Below, in pieces: positions 12,842 through 25,397 of a stretch of DNA of 64,000 nt. The notes beneath the pieces are model-generated. The model was given only the letters and a program-made list of their open reading frames with translations. It was not told where the DNA came from and did not search any database. This DNA comes from Apium graveolens (lineage: Eukaryota > Streptophyta > Magnoliopsida > Apiales > Apiaceae). The DNA lies in NCBI RefSeq assembly GCF_009905375.1, contig NC_133647.1:170916790-170980789 (forward strand), given 5' to 3'. How positions within the stretch are numbered: position 1 is the stretch's first letter; every line of letters starts with the position of its first letter. The translations under genes and the position numbers were made by a program.

Positions 12842-15090
12842 AACATCCACTGTCAATGATTCATATAACTCTCTTCATCTTGCCCTACACACATTGAGGA
12901 TTAAGTGTATTTAGCTACCCAAGCAGTGTTGGGTACTTTCTTTTTTTCAGAGAAGTTACAAATGTATAATTTGATGATTCAAAAAGAACAATATTTATTG
13001 ATTGATTTGCATTTTCCTTTTTAGCTGTAGATCCAAGATTAACTTCTTTGAGATCTATTCCCAGTTTATGACATCTTGTTATCACTTTCATATTACAAGG
13101 AATATAATCAAATTTATCACAGAATGAATAGGGATCTTCAGTCAATGCCTCATTATATTTGCAAGCTCCCAACTTTGGCTCACTACCAACCTTTTTATAA
13201 AGGTGAGTCAAATGATTTGTTGAGCCACATTTTTGACACTGCTTCTTGGGAGCATCTGCAATAAAAGCATAGTTGTTGCTCTTGTTCACACCTATTTTTC
13301 CATTCCTGTGCTTTTTATTTTTCCCTACATTCTCAGTCTTGACCTTCTTGGTTGGTGTCTTGATAACTTGATTGACTATTGGCTTCTTTTCAGTTTTATT
13401 TATGGAGTGGTTTCTGCATCCTTCTTTTCACTGTCTTCGTCTGCAAGTTCTTGCTTGATGACCAACTCAACCTCACTGAAATTAACCTCACATGCCTTGA
13501 ATAAAGATGCATTTACTTTTCTTAGCACACTTGGGACATCTTGATCTATAATTTCTTTTCCTTTGTCACCTTCATTTTTCTTGTTTCTGTTCACGGCATT
13601 ATAGTCCAAACCTATAGCTATATTAGCACATGATTTGTTTTTCTCATGGTATTGTCCAACCAACCGAGATGCATTTTTAAAGGACTTCAACTTTACTTCA
13701 TTCTTTTCCAATTTTTCCCTAAGCACTGCTTCAATTTCACTTGCACATTTGAGCTTGTTTTTCAGATATTCATTATCCTACTTGACTGTTTCAAGCTCAA
13801 CAAATGCAGCTCCAACTCTTGCTTTTTAATCTAAAGCTTCGCATTGATCTTTGATAGTCTACTAACTTCCTCAGTAGCTGCCACCATGCTTGTGTGGATG
13901 TGAAATATTTCTACACTTATCTTTTCAACAGTTTCTTTATATTGGCTTGTATTTAAATCAATTATGGTTAGAGTTGGTACCCCTGATTTTGATGTGGATG
14001 ATTCTCCTTGCTCTAAAGCCATGAGTGCATAATTTCTAAATTCCTCATTATCATCATCTTCATCAGTGTCATCCTAACTCTTACCTTCAGCTATGTAAGC
14101 CTTTCCCTGTTATTTTCTCAACAAAGCTTCATACTTTACTTCCAACTCCAAGTAAGCTTTATCATTCTTCACTTTCTTTGGATTCCTATACTTAGTTGCA
14201 AAGTGACTCAACTCATCACAGTTGTAGCACCAAATTTTTTATTTGTCAACAGATCCAGCTTTGTACCCACCTTTACCACCTGACTTGAGCTGAGTTTTTC
14301 CTTTCTAGTTGTTGTTATTTGAGGTTTGTCCCTTACTCTTAAAGTACTTTAGCTTTTTCACCCTAATGTTAGAAACATTTCTAGCAAGGTAAGCCATTGA
14401 TTGATCCATCTCATCTAATTCATCAAGGGTATAATATTCATCCTCTTTCAGCTCCAATATAACTGATTTCTGGGCTCCTTATACTTTTTCTCAACAACAT
14501 GAGTGAGGAGTTTGAGCTTCTTGTTCATCTTCGAGCATTGTGCTGTCATTGACCATCAAGGCACTACATTCCTCAACCACATGTCCTTGATTTGCTTTTA
14601 ATGACTTTTTCTGTAAAATCTCAAGCTCATATATTTTTGAAATCCCATATAGGACCTCCAATGTCATTCTGCTTAAGTCTCTTCCTTCTCTAATAGCAAA
14701 TATCTTCTGTTCAAGATGGTCAAAATGGTAAGCAAAAACTTTAGGTTAACCTCCTCAGCTTCATAATATTTATCATGAAGTTGCAAGTCATTAATCAATT
14801 TGTTGAATCTTTCAAAAAAGTCAGTAATTCCTTCTTTAGGTCTAGCCATGAAATCCTCATATTGTATCACCAAGATTCTCCTTTGGTTAGATCTAACTTC
14901 CTCTGACCCCTCGCACAGTATCTCAATTTTCTCCCAAATCTATTTAGCAGAATCACAGTTGATAATGTTGTTGTACATTAAATTATCAAGAGACTCAATT
15001 AATATGAATTGTAAATTTCTATCCAGTGCAATCTTTTCCTTTTCGGGCTCTGTATAGGTTAAGGGGTCTTTTCGTGCACAATGTGCTGGT
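12842..15090 (-). pseudogene. Copia gag with zinc knuckles, main part (SIRE-like)
   Basis: On the minus strand this piece carries: a PAHCARKDPLTYTEPEKEK block near 15085; the gag core around 14900-14670 (QYEDFMARPKEGITDFFERF); a CCHC knuckle at about 14210-14265 (CYNC...HFATKYRNP, last Cys replaced by Tyr); coiled, lysine-rich stretches around 13400-13830; and a second knuckle at about 13170-13250 (CQKCGSTNHLTHLYKK, again last Cys to Tyr). The end reads into the protease DSG motif. Gag would build the particle and bind RNA. Several stops and frameshifts break it, and the upstream start lies beyond the solo LTR insertion at 18535. Confidence 0.8.
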
Positions 15091-15095
15091 ATCAC

Positions 15096-18000
15096 TATGG
15101 CACCCTCCAAACCCGGGTCAGAAGTTTGGGGTCCACACACACACATACCTTATTTATACCCTGCTTATAACAATAATAAAGATAATAATAATATGCAGTG
15201 ACCCTACTTACCAACTACCACGGACCGCAACAGGTTAAAGTATGTCCACAAGCCAAACACACACACTTATATTATAAACGTCCAAATCCCAACTATTCAA
15301 ACTTAGAACTGAACATTAAACATTATTATAAACTTTTACAAACTTAAACTATCTCAAAAGCTACCAGCTAACTTAACTCGATCAACCTGGACCCCTAGCT
15401 CTCGCACTGGATTGGGGATCCTCGCTACTAACTGGTTCCTTCTTAGCTGGAAAAGAACATAAACAACATCGCACAAATGAGCTAACTAGTTCAGCAAGTC
15501 ACAATGACAAGACTGAGAATAGTGATCATCAAGTGAAAAGGATTAAGGTATCAAGTGAACAATGATTAATGATATAGAATTGGATATTATATTTTTATTT
15601 TAAAAAAACCAAGGTTAGGCTGCTGATCAGTCACGCACTAATCCCGAGCAAGGCACACATCTCTGCTCTAATTACTGGATCCAAGGTGCATATTGGCCTA
15701 ACTTGACCGCCAATCTGGTCTGACCACGAATCTGGTCCACAATTTTATAAAACAATCCAATTCTAACATAATAACATAATAAACAATGTAAAGCAATAAA
15801 CAAAATCATAAGCAATATTGGATATTCAATAATGAAATGGTTTCAATCTTCATAAAGGATCAATATGTCAATTTCAAAGAATGGCTGTTAGGTAATGAAA
15901 GAATTGGATAACAAAGGAATCAAAGTTGCAAGGTTGCCAGGATTTGGTCTTTCAAAGCATAAGGTACAATGGTTTGAGTATGTAAGCAATTTGAGTCAGT
16001 GTTTGGCATTTAGTTTGTATGTATTTGTGGAGTAGTATCATATATTTGTGATTCGTATTCGGGTATACAATAATCAATGGTTCAGAAAGAATAAGGTTTA
16101 CGGCTCAAAGATCAATAACTAAAATCAAGGTTTAGGGTTCAGTGCTTCAAAGCACTTGCAATATGAAACAAGACTATTAATCAACTACAATATATCTCGA
16201 GAAAGTTCAGAACACTTGCCTGATATTAGCTTGCTATACTTCTCTAACTTCCAATCACAATCTCCTACTCATCGACTATCTATTTCCCTTTCCTACGCCT
16301 TTCCTCTACTGCTCACATATCATAAACATCTATCAATACTCAACTCATACGATTCTATTTGATATACACTTCTATCTACCCTTCATTTTACCCAAATTTG
16401 ATTAATGGATTGAAAGTTATGCTATAAACAAGTAAACACCGAACATATAGACCGTCAGTCAAGCAACAAGTCACATATAACACATAACACGTCAAACAAT
16501 CAATGATATATCATTTAAAAAGGAGTCTTGGGTCATAAACAAGCTTTCGGGTATTTAATATGATTTTTAAAATATTTTTCGGAATTAAAATGGGTCGGTG
16601 GATCAATTTTAAAACAATAAACAAGGTTCGATTGTCCACATCTAGCTTCAAAATAATTTTCTAATCATTATCGAGCCTTGAAAATAATTTAAAATAATAT
16701 TTTAAAGCTCGAAACTATTTTTCAGAATTTTTAAATCATTTTTAAATAATTAAATCTAATTAAATAATTAATTAAAATCAATTAATAATTAATTAAATCA
16801 ATTAATTTTCGAAATAATTAACCAATTAATCAATTAATTATTAACTAAAATTAATTAACTAATTAATTCAGATTTATTTTTAAATTAAAAATAATTTTTG
16901 GAATTAAAATAATAATTTTTGTAATTTTCAGAAATTAAAAATGAATTTTTATAATTAAAATAAATAGGAAATATGATTTTTAAATATTTTATAAACAGGA
17001 GTCCTATTTTTGCAAACTACAAGGACTAAACTTCACCATCTTCAAAAATACAGGGACCTAACTGCAATTTTACCACCCCTCGCTGGAAAACAGTCGGGGT
17101 TCGCCGGAGAATTCGTTCCCGGAATCCTCCCATCATCAAAAGCTCCAGAATTAATCTACAATTCATAAGGAATTTAACCATACCATTCAATCACACAGAT
17201 AACCCCTGAGTTGGCTGAAAAATTGCCGGGAAGTTCGCCGTTTTCCGGCGAGCTCGACGTAAACTTAAAAACACAACTCCCTTCGATTCAGGAATCCTCT
17301 GTTAACGAGCTATACACCAATCGATTGCAAATTTCATAAGGAACACAACCCACTATATTTCAACAGCTAATAACCCCTAAAACAAAAAGCCCTAATTTTC
17401 AATTTAAAACATTCATACGGGTTATAAATCCTAATTTTAAAATTCGAAAATTAAACTCAATTTTGAACATGTTATTGAACTCCAAATCAGGCATATGACA
17501 TATGAAAATCATCAGGAGAACAAGCTCTACAACATGCAAGCATCAAATCATTCAAACAATCATCCGTACAAAAATTCATATTTTTAATCAAAATAATTCG
17601 AAAATAAATAAAAATATAGAAAATAAACCTTTGATTCTGCAGTTCTGAAACTTGGATAATCTGATAGAACACTTCAAAACCTCCGTTTTGGTTACTAGAG
17701 CTTCCCGAGAAGATTTCACTAACACTTCCAAATTGTAGTCTGATTCTTGAAAGTTTATATGAAATTAGGGTTTTTCTCTGGAAAATTCCATAATTACTGT
17801 TTGCAAATGATTTTCGGTACGAAATAAAATACGGTAAAGGCTATTTATAATTACGGAAAATTAGTATTACGTTGGATCATTCCGGATACAAAATGGTACA
17901 TTTATTTATAAAAACAGATCCAAACGGTACCGGTTTTCGAGATAATTATCCAAATCAGTATAATTTGTACTGCGGTCTTGGTCTCAGCGCCTGGTTACAC

Positions 18001-18529
18001 GTATTACGAGGTGATAATTGTAATAGTTTAATAAAAAGATCTCATTTATCAAGAATACGAGTTTTATTGAATTACCGAAACGAATAATGTATCGAAAATA
18101 TTGCGCCGGGACCCGCGCAGGACAAACTGTACGCCGGATCGAAAAAGTCGAAACATGAAAAATGCTCGAAATATTGCAATTAGGTTTTGAAGGAGTTCTC
18201 GGAAGAGTTTCGGATTATAAAAACGTAAAAACGGGTGACTTCGGTTGGTTCCCGATTATATAAAATAGTTTATAGATACTCGAAAATAGATTTTATAAAA
18301 TCCATAAATTTCCTATAAAATCATAATTCAACATAAAAATAAATAAGAAGATATGACAATTATCTATATTTTATTTTGGACATATAAAAATTAAAATACT
18401 CAATTGATATTATTTTTAAACATCCAAATACATATACCACTTCACAATTAATTCACAGAATAAATACTGAACATGCATAATATTTATTTATTAGTAAAAA
18501 TAATTACACGATATATCCCAGATATTACA
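15096..18529 (-). mobile_element. Solo LTR, Ty3/gypsy (Tekay-like), 3.4 kb
   Basis: The insertion interrupts the copia gag frame. Its edges read TATGGCACCC at the left and GATATTACA at the right. Read on the minus strand it begins TGTAATATC and ends GGAGGGTGCCATA, a one-base change from a normal CA end. Flanks ATCAC (15091-15095) and ATAAC (18530-18534) are a one-mismatch target duplication. No PBS, gag or pol is seen in the 3434 bases, and the minus-strand end resembles the LTR end at 35861-35883. It therefore looks like a solo LTR left by recombination. Very AT-rich at 16530-17000. Confidence 0.75.
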
Positions 18530-18534
18530 ATAAC

Positions 18535-18700
18535 CATGTCTTCATCTGTAGATTCTTATAACCATAGGAATGAAAGGTCCATTTTTGAGAATCTGAACAT
18601 ACATGGGGTTTGCCATTCCCATGAACAACATCATTTTCTTTTTCTACAGTGTGTATTTGATCTTGTCAAAAGCATATATCTTGATGTTTGTCAATTCCTG
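18535..18700 (-). pseudogene. N-terminal end of the copia gag
   Basis: Removing the solo LTR joins this piece to the block at 15090, giving a readable ESTDEDMV then IPAHC junction. The minus strand here encodes the first residues of gag after a leader, with a TAA in the frame. It is short and damaged. Confidence 0.6.
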
Positions 18701-18745
18701 AACACTCATTCTTCCAAGATCTTTATTTGTTTAATTTTAGATTTT

Positions 18746-18757
18746 GCTCTAATACTA
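18746..18757 (-). promoter_or_regulatory. Degenerate initiator-Met primer binding site of the copia element
   Basis: The minus strand reads TAGTATTAGAGC, two changes from TGGTATCAGAGC, two bases inside the LTR edge at 18760. It fixes the LTR boundary and orientation. Confidence 0.75.
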
Positions 18758-19339
18758 TTTGTTAGATATTGAATGCTACGAAATAAAACACAGAGGGGGG
18801 TGAATGTATTTCTTGGATTTTTCTTGGTTTTAAGCTTTATGAATTAGATTTGAACAAAGCAATTAAGAAATGTAGATATTATGTTTAACAAAATTCACAA
18901 AAACACAATATATCAAAAACTCACTTAATTGTATTATTCACGTTTGTCTTGCTACAAATCTGTGTTTTTAAGAAAGTAAGAACTCAGCTTCTATCTTGAA
19001 AGAATACAAGAAAATCTAGATCTGTTTATTACTTGAAAACTAAGGACCCGTGCATGCTTAATAGACTAGCAGCACGGATTTACAAAAATTGCACTAAAAT
19101 GTACTAAACCAATTTCTAAATCAACCTTGTCTATTTCTTTTTCTGGTGTTAGCAAATCTGTGCAGAATCTTGCAGGTCTGTGACCACCCTTTGTCCAGTG
19201 ATCTTGTATTCTTCAAGCTGCTTTTGTAGACTTTCCAATTCAGTAAATGAATTATTTGTTTATTGATAATCTTGAATCTTGAACTTGTATGTATTCTGAA
19301 TTTGAGATAGTATGTCGAGATCTCCTTTTGTTCTATAGA

Positions 19340-19716
19340 AAAGTGACATATCGATAAGTATAATGACTTATCGATATCTCTGAGTTCTCTATAGGTATAT
19401 TTTACTTGTCGAGGTCTACAGTTTTCGATATGTGAAATAACTTGTCGATATGTCTGAGATCTCTACATGTAGAAATGACTTGTCGATGTCTCTGAGATCT
19501 CTATATACATAATTTGACTTATCGATATCTCCAGTCTCTACATATTCATTTTACTTGTCGATATTTTTGAGATCTCTACATGTAGAAATGACTTGTCGAT
19601 ATCTCCAATTCTTTACATCTTCATTTGACTTGTCGATATCTTTGAGACTTCTCTATAAGTCATTTTAGACTTCTCGAATGACTTCTCGATATACCTTGAT
19701 CTATGACTTGTCGATA
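19340..19716. repeat. Minisatellite of about 45 bp units inside the copia LTR
   Basis: About eight or nine units contain ACTTGTCGATATCTCTGAGA followed by a TCTCTACATGTAGAAATG-like half. Units vary in length and sequence. They lie in the LTR, where repeats often hold transcription-factor sites, but no function can be read from sequence alone. Confidence 0.82.
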
Positions 19717-19733
19717 ATTTGACTTAGAATATT

Positions 19734-21500
19734 TGTTAGGTCCCGAATTATCGTAGAAAGGGGGGGTTGAATACGATAATCACTAAATTAAAAATTCTTT
19801 CGAATCTTTAGCGGATAAAATATTTAGTGCTCGATTAGTGGTTTCGTGTTCTTGTGAGGAATAGTGTTTGGAACGATAAAAACAAGGAACACAAGAAATT
19901 CGGGGAAATATATATTCGTATTTAAATCCTCGAGGGTGTTGCTACACTCCGATAAATAAATTAACCGGCTACAATCTAAGAACAACAAAGTTTCTAGCTA
20001 CTACAAAGATTTACAAATCAAATCCTATACAATGATCTAGCTTTTGTTTGTACTAGGATTTAATTACCGGGTAACGATTATAATGCCCCTAAGAATATAC
20101 AAGAGTTAAATCGGGCATTATAACGTTACTCCAGTGAGAAGTTAAACGGATAAACAAAAATCTTGAACTTCTCTGTAAATCAATGCTGCCATTTTTACCT
20201 CTCTTTTTAGGAGAGAAGATGAACAGAAAAATGAATGGCTTACCACTTCTGCTGCAATTGTGTAGACCTTATATCCAATAAAATGTGTGGCTGAGGAGAG
20301 ACGACTCTGTGGCGACAACCTTATCAAAACCTCTGTGGCGACAGGAGAGGGGGGAGCTAAATATATTTGTGTGGGGACTCAGAGTGCTACTACTACTTAA
20401 CCAAAAAAAAACAGCAGCAGCTCTGTGGCGACTACTAGTATTGTCTGTGGCGACCACAATATACTAGTAGTTAACTTCACCTTTTCCAAACCAAAAACAA
20501 AACATAGCTTGTACATTTTTGTTTATTCCTTTTTCTTTTTTTTTGTTTTCTTTTTTTCTTTTTCTTTTTGTTTTCTTTTTTTGTTTTCTTTTTCCTTTTT
20601 TATTTCCTTTTTCTTTTTTTCTTTTTAAGTTTAAATTGTAACTAAATTAATTTATAAATAAACTTAAATATAACTTATATAAATAAACTAATTTAGATTT
20701 ATAAAATAAACTTATTTAAAGTTTATAAGATAAATCATTTTAAGTTTATTAAATAAATTATATTAAAGTCCATTAAATAAATTTATTTAATTTATCAATT
20801 AAACTTTGAGCTTCGCCAGTTCCTTGAGCCGCTTAGCTGTATACCCCGCGCACCTCTTCTCGTACTTTAACAGATAAACGTTCAATCCAAGTACGTTCCT
20901 CAACTTAACAATTCTTCTATAATTAATACCCAGATTCCTTTCACGAGCTGTTGACGCCTAGTGTAACTGGTCTGTTTCACAGATAACTAACCCCGATTCA
21001 GATATTCGTATTATAGCCTTGATTACATTGTTAAGCTTGCCTCAACTTTATTGCTTCAGACACTGAATGTCAATAAATAATTGTACTTTCACTGGAATCC
21101 TTTCTGGTACTTTAGACAACGTCTTCATTAAACTCTGTCTATACCCTGTCTTCAATTCTCCAGATTCCTATGCTTCGAACACTGTGTATCTTCAATCAAT
21201 GCCAATAAACTGAAATCTTCCGGTAGCACTTGTATACTGAATTTTCAAACATTTCTGAAACCCTGAAAGTCTTTAACCTTTGTTCTTCACTGAGGCATGA
21301 TCATATTAATGAACTTCTTTCAGTGACCTGTAGATAGACTTCAGGTTTTCTTCTAATCTTCTGATTATTTGTATTTGCCTAGTCTTCATTCTTCCTAAGT
21401 TCTTGTGTAGACGTAGTATTATAAACATGTCATGTTCTAGTGTTGTTATCGTGTTGAGTTATCACGTAACTGTTCATACGGCTACGCAGTCTCACCAACA
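19734..21500 (-). mobile_element. Solo LTR of a second SIRE-like copia family
   Basis: TGTTAGGTCCCG at the left and CTCACCAACA at the right are flanked by a perfect 5-bp duplication ATATT (19729-19733 and 21501-21505). A GGGGGGG run follows the left end, as in the host LTR, suggesting minus orientation. There is no internal coding region in 1767 bases, so it is a solo LTR. It holds four CTGTGGCGAC motifs and a long pyrimidine tract. Confidence 0.88.
20305..20628. repeat. CTGTGGCGAC repeats and polypyrimidine tract
   Basis: CTGTGGCGAC occurs near 20307, 20333, 20423 and 20445, within 150 bases. It is followed at about 20520-20628 by a tract made almost only of T with C and G interruptions. 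Both lie inside the solo LTR. The apparent reading frame over the tract (a Phe/Ser run) is a composition artefact. Confidence 0.75.
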
Positions 21501-21789
21501 ATATTTTTCCTGGAAAAGCATTATTAAACTCCGAGCTTTTACATCTTTTTTCTGAGGCATGATCATGACTTGATCTTCTTCCAGAGTTTATTTCTTAGTT
21601 TGAAACTGTTCACAGAAAATCCCTCAGTCTAATCTACTAAACATTTTTACAGGCTCAAGTAATACAATTACAAAATACAAATATTAATTATTATACAACT
21701 TAATCTTAGGGTTGTCAATTTGACTTAGTCTTGTTATTATGCAGGCATGTTGCACAACAAGTTAGACTTTATATTATCTATTTTCAACA

Positions 21790-24050
21790 TAAAAAGGACC
21801 ATGACTCTGAATACAACTGATAATAATTTGAGTCTCGACAATGACATATTAAGAATAATAATATTAAAAATTATTTATGTATCGGGGGATTTAAGTTAAT
21901 ATCAATATATATACTATACTCTTATAAATAAAAATAGTATAATTTGATTGATTTGTTAACACTTTCCTAAAAATTAAGTTTACACCTTCATAAAAAATTA
22001 TACACATCTAAACTTATTAGGAAAGAAATAGTCATTTATATAACATGATCATTAACTATTACAATTATTGACGAGTTACACTCAACTTTTTTCTAAATTA
22101 TTTCATTAAACGATTAATCACTTCAATTTTTTTTACCCAAAAAACCACATCAAATGTAACAAATAAAAAAAAAACTAAATCTCATTTATAATATGTTAAA
22201 CAAAATAACTTTAAAGAAATTAAATCTCTTTATAAAAAAATAAAAAAATCAATATACTTATATAAAGAAGAAGACGGGGGCGTTTAAGTTACGCCTCTCA
22301 TATCGTCTTAATCCATTTTTTTATTTTTTTCAATTTTTGAAATTAATAAATAGGAAAAATATTAATTGCCCAAATGTTCTCTTAAACTTTCCTTTTAACT
22401 CAAATTACCATCTTATTATTCTCATAAAATTTCTCTCTTAACTTAATATATCATCTTATTGTTCAGCTTTGCTTTCTCTACCATATTATTATATTCTTAA
22501 ACTTCATTTTCTAGAGAAAGTTACAACCTTATTATTTCCATAAAATCTTAATTATTTTTAAAAATATTTTAATAAAAAAAAATTAACAAACCATCTTAGA
22601 AAAATCTTGATCAGCAAGTTGGGTTAAAAAACGTAAAAAGAAAACATATAATTAATGGCAGATCTAAAATTTTCAAAAATTTATCAATAAAGGGAAAGTG
22701 TCTTGGCCGACAAGTCGGGTAAATAAAAAAACGTAGAAAGGAAACATATAATCTATAGCGCATATGAAATCTTCAAAGATTTGCTAATAACTGAAAAGTG
22801 AAAATTGTATTTTAATATTTGTCTAAACTTTCTATTTAAGAAAAAAAAGATCAAATAAAAGTTAATTTTAACTTTTAAAAGTTGACTAATAGAAAAAATT
22901 AAAAATTCTATTGTAATATTTTTCTAAACTTTTTCTTTAAGTAAAAAAAATCAATGATGACTAATCTTGTAGAACAAGTTAAAAAATAATTATAGAGTCA
23001 TGTTTATGAATCTCGAAATATAAAATTATAGAAAGATGGGTTTATTATTGGAGAAGAATTTATACTTATCGAGAACAGCTGTAACGGTGAGCCGCCTGTT
23101 TAGATCTTTACATATACTAATTTATATGTGTAAGTGTTATTTTTAAATTAAACTCTTGATATTATAAATATTTTTTGTGACTCCAGTTTTTAATGTACTA
23201 ATGTTTATGTTTTGTGATGTGTTTTATGTTTCAGCTTGCAAGACTAGTAGTCAAATTTAAGAATCCATTTTAAGGTACTTTTCTTCGGTAAATTAAAATC
23301 ATTGTTCTATTTTTAGGTTTGTTCATACATTATTGTATAATATGATTATAAACACGCAAGTAACACACACATTAATCAAATTGATGGTGTCGTGAGTAGG
23401 ACGCCAAAACCCGAGGTTTATAAGATCAGTGTGAAACGCATATTACTAGAAATTGGGTTAGAATCAAAAGTTCAAATGACGAGAAAATCGTAGAAGAGTT
23501 CTGAAAAAAGTTCTGTTTCAAAATTATTATTCAGAATTTCAGAATAACCAACACGAAATTGAAAAATTCAAATAACTTCTTTAAATATTTTATTTAAAAA
23601 TACGTTTATAAGGCTGTTGCGAATCGCGACTTAGTAAACTAGTATATTACAATAAATAAAATCCCATCATACAAATAGTGTGATCAATCAGTTGGAAAAT
23701 TTTAAAGGATATAGGACTCCGGCTACAATTTGAACATTCTAGCACATATAGCTTAGTGAAATTGTTCCTCGTGAGAGTGATTGTGATAGAAAAGACACAT
23801 CGAAATATAACAAATAAATAAATTAATTGAATCCCGTAATTTTAAAAAGGAAATCATATATATTCAAGAAATATTAAATCCAAATATAATGTATAACAAA
23901 TAAATAAGTTAAATTCTATATATCATTTTAAAAAGAATGACATATAACTTTAAAGAAATCAATTCTCAGCAAACATAAAATTTCTTGATAATGGGTCTTT
24001 TTATCTTTTGCTAATTTTTCACAACTTGTTACTTTTCTAAGTTCTTCCTT
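21790..24050. other. AT-rich spacer, no gene recognised
   Basis: No reading frame of note and no LTR edges. It contains a diverged tandem pair at 22604-22800, a possible hairpin around 22273-22312 (AAGACG ... CGTCTT with inner GGGGCGT/ACGCCTC), and another loose duplication at about 23795-23960. It may be old host spacer or relics too diverged to name. Confidence 0.6.
22604..22800. repeat. Diverged tandem pair of about 97-100 bp units
   Basis: 22604-22700 and 22701-22800 align from TCTTGATCAGCAAGTTGGGT / TCTTGGCCGACAAGTCGGGT through AAACATATAAT to GGGAAAGTG / CTGAAAAGTG. Divergence is clearly higher than in the LTR duplications, so this is old. Confidence 0.7.
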
Positions 24051-24790
24051 TTTTTTTTGAAAAGCAAAGTAATTTTAATAAACCTCTGAAAGAGAAGAGT
24101 ATATGATATCAGAGGCAAGAAAAGCATTCTGAAGCCCACTACCAAACCCCAGAATATTACCAACTCAGATATGCTAGTGACAAACATCAGATCAAGAGTT
24201 GCATATCAACACTAATTTAGTAACTATTAAACTATTTCCTGCACGAGCGAAAACCACATAATACTCAACTATCCACTGCCTTTACCAGAAGCTCCATCCT
24301 ATTTACTTACTGAATAACCTCCTCATTGTCAATAACCTGACCCTCTTCATTAAAGCCAACATGTATAATTAAGTCACCTTCAAGGACTAGCTCAAACTGC
24401 TGCCCTATTGGACCCAACCCCGTATCTCTATTCCATAAATCCTTGATACTACCTACTACGTTCTCAATAAGGACCATTTGTGTCCAGTTCTCAGCACCAT
24501 ATCTTTCTATATACCTTATTAAATACCTCGCAAGAACATTGTTGTCTTTATCAATAGGCCTCTTAATTAAATTAAGATTTGGGTCAGGTTTATGCTGATT
24601 GAGTTGCTGCACAATATAGAAACACTCTGGAAGCACCCTATTGATCATTGAGTCAATCCACTCCCAGAAAGCCACCTAGTTGTCCATTTCGAGCTCCACC
24701 ACATTGTGATCCTCATGGTATACACGAATAAGCCCTTCAAAAATACCATAATCTTCATTAACTCTTTCCTCCTTTATACGAACCTGCATA
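24051..24790 (-). pseudogene. Unrecognised broken reading frame ending in a poly(A)-like tail
   Basis: On the minus strand a frame starts at an ATG at 24790 (MQVRIKEERVNEDYG). It meets a TAG at 24674-24676 and continues in the same frame to 24307, about 160 codons in all. The product would be acidic, soluble and without a signal peptide or membrane segment; visible pieces are AFWEWIDSMINRVLPECF, ENWTQMVLIENVVGSIKDLW and LEGDLIIHVGFNEEGQVID. About 250 bases further the minus strand ends in a run of ten A, shown as T at 24051-24060. That layout fits a retrocopied RNA or a 5'-truncated LINE. I do not recognise the family and no LINE RT motifs are present. Confidence 0.45.
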
Positions 24791-25397
24791 GAGAGTTACT
24801 ATTCCCCTTGTGATTACGAATAACTACTCCATAGAGAGTTATTATATCATTATTTGCTGAATTTGTTAGAAAATTAGGATTTTAGAGCTTAATTTAATTA
24901 TGTTCTTGATGTTAATCCTAAAATCTAATGATTGGAAATTGTTCAATGATATTTGAACTTAAATTTTCATGTATGGTTTTAAGAATTTTCTTAATGAAAT
25001 CCATATGAAATGAGAGATGAAAGTAGCTTGGAAAATTTGAGAATGTTGGTCCCACATCGAAATAAATAAAGGGGGTTGTGTGCTTTATATGGTATTACCC
25101 ACATGAGTAGTATACAACTACTAAGGTGTGTGATGGTCCATTGTGTTGTTGTGTGCTTCACGCGCCCACACACACACGCGCGCCCCGCCCCGCCACGCAC
25201 CGGACCGGGTCGGTCGAAGGGCTATTTGGGCGAATGTCTCGGCGTCTCGCGTACGCGAGGCGACCTGGGCGATGATTTTATTTATTTGAGAATTATTTTA
25301 ATTCGAATTTATTTATCGGTGATTGGATTATTGGGCTGGGTTCTGAAATAGGCTAAGTAGTCTAAATATATTGAACCTGCAAATAATCTGATCTGTA

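Larger units (their letters stand above)
1..21789 (-). mobile_element. SIRE-like Ty1/copia retrotransposon, decayed, split by three insertions
   Basis: Read on the minus strand the pieces run LTR (18760-21789), PBS, gag, protease, integrase and reverse transcriptase, which is the Ty1/copia order (integrase before RT). The 3' part lies beyond base 1. Removing the insertions at 2354-12836, 15096-18529 and 19734-21500 rejoins the reading: the protease active site spans the first insertion point, and gag spans the second. The LTR end carrying a run of C next to an initiator-Met PBS, the two-knuckle gag and the style of the RT motifs resemble the SIRE/Maximus lineage. Stops and frameshifts are frequent, so it is long dead. 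The lineage call is from motif style only. Confidence 0.85.
18760..21789 (-). repeat. 5' LTR of the SIRE-like copia element, split by a solo LTR
   Basis: The plus strand starts TGTTAGATATTG with a GGGGGG run soon after, as is usual for the PBS-side end of SIRE LTRs. The outer end is placed at TTTTCAACA (21789) because that gives a TG...CA pair on the minus strand (TGTTGAAAA ... CTAACA). Without the insertion at 19734-21500 and the duplicated ATATT the LTR is about 1.26 kb. The partner LTR is outside the window, so the outer edge is inferred. Confidence 0.7.

Noticed and set aside
20425..20628. Phe/Ser-rich plus-strand frame of 67 codons
   Set aside because: Produced by the polypyrimidine tract; low complexity and inside a solo LTR.
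25160..25270. GC-rich patch with CA repeats as a possible host gene CpG island
   Set aside because: It is inside the 5' LTR and repeated in the 3' LTR (31200-31330), so it belongs to the transposon.
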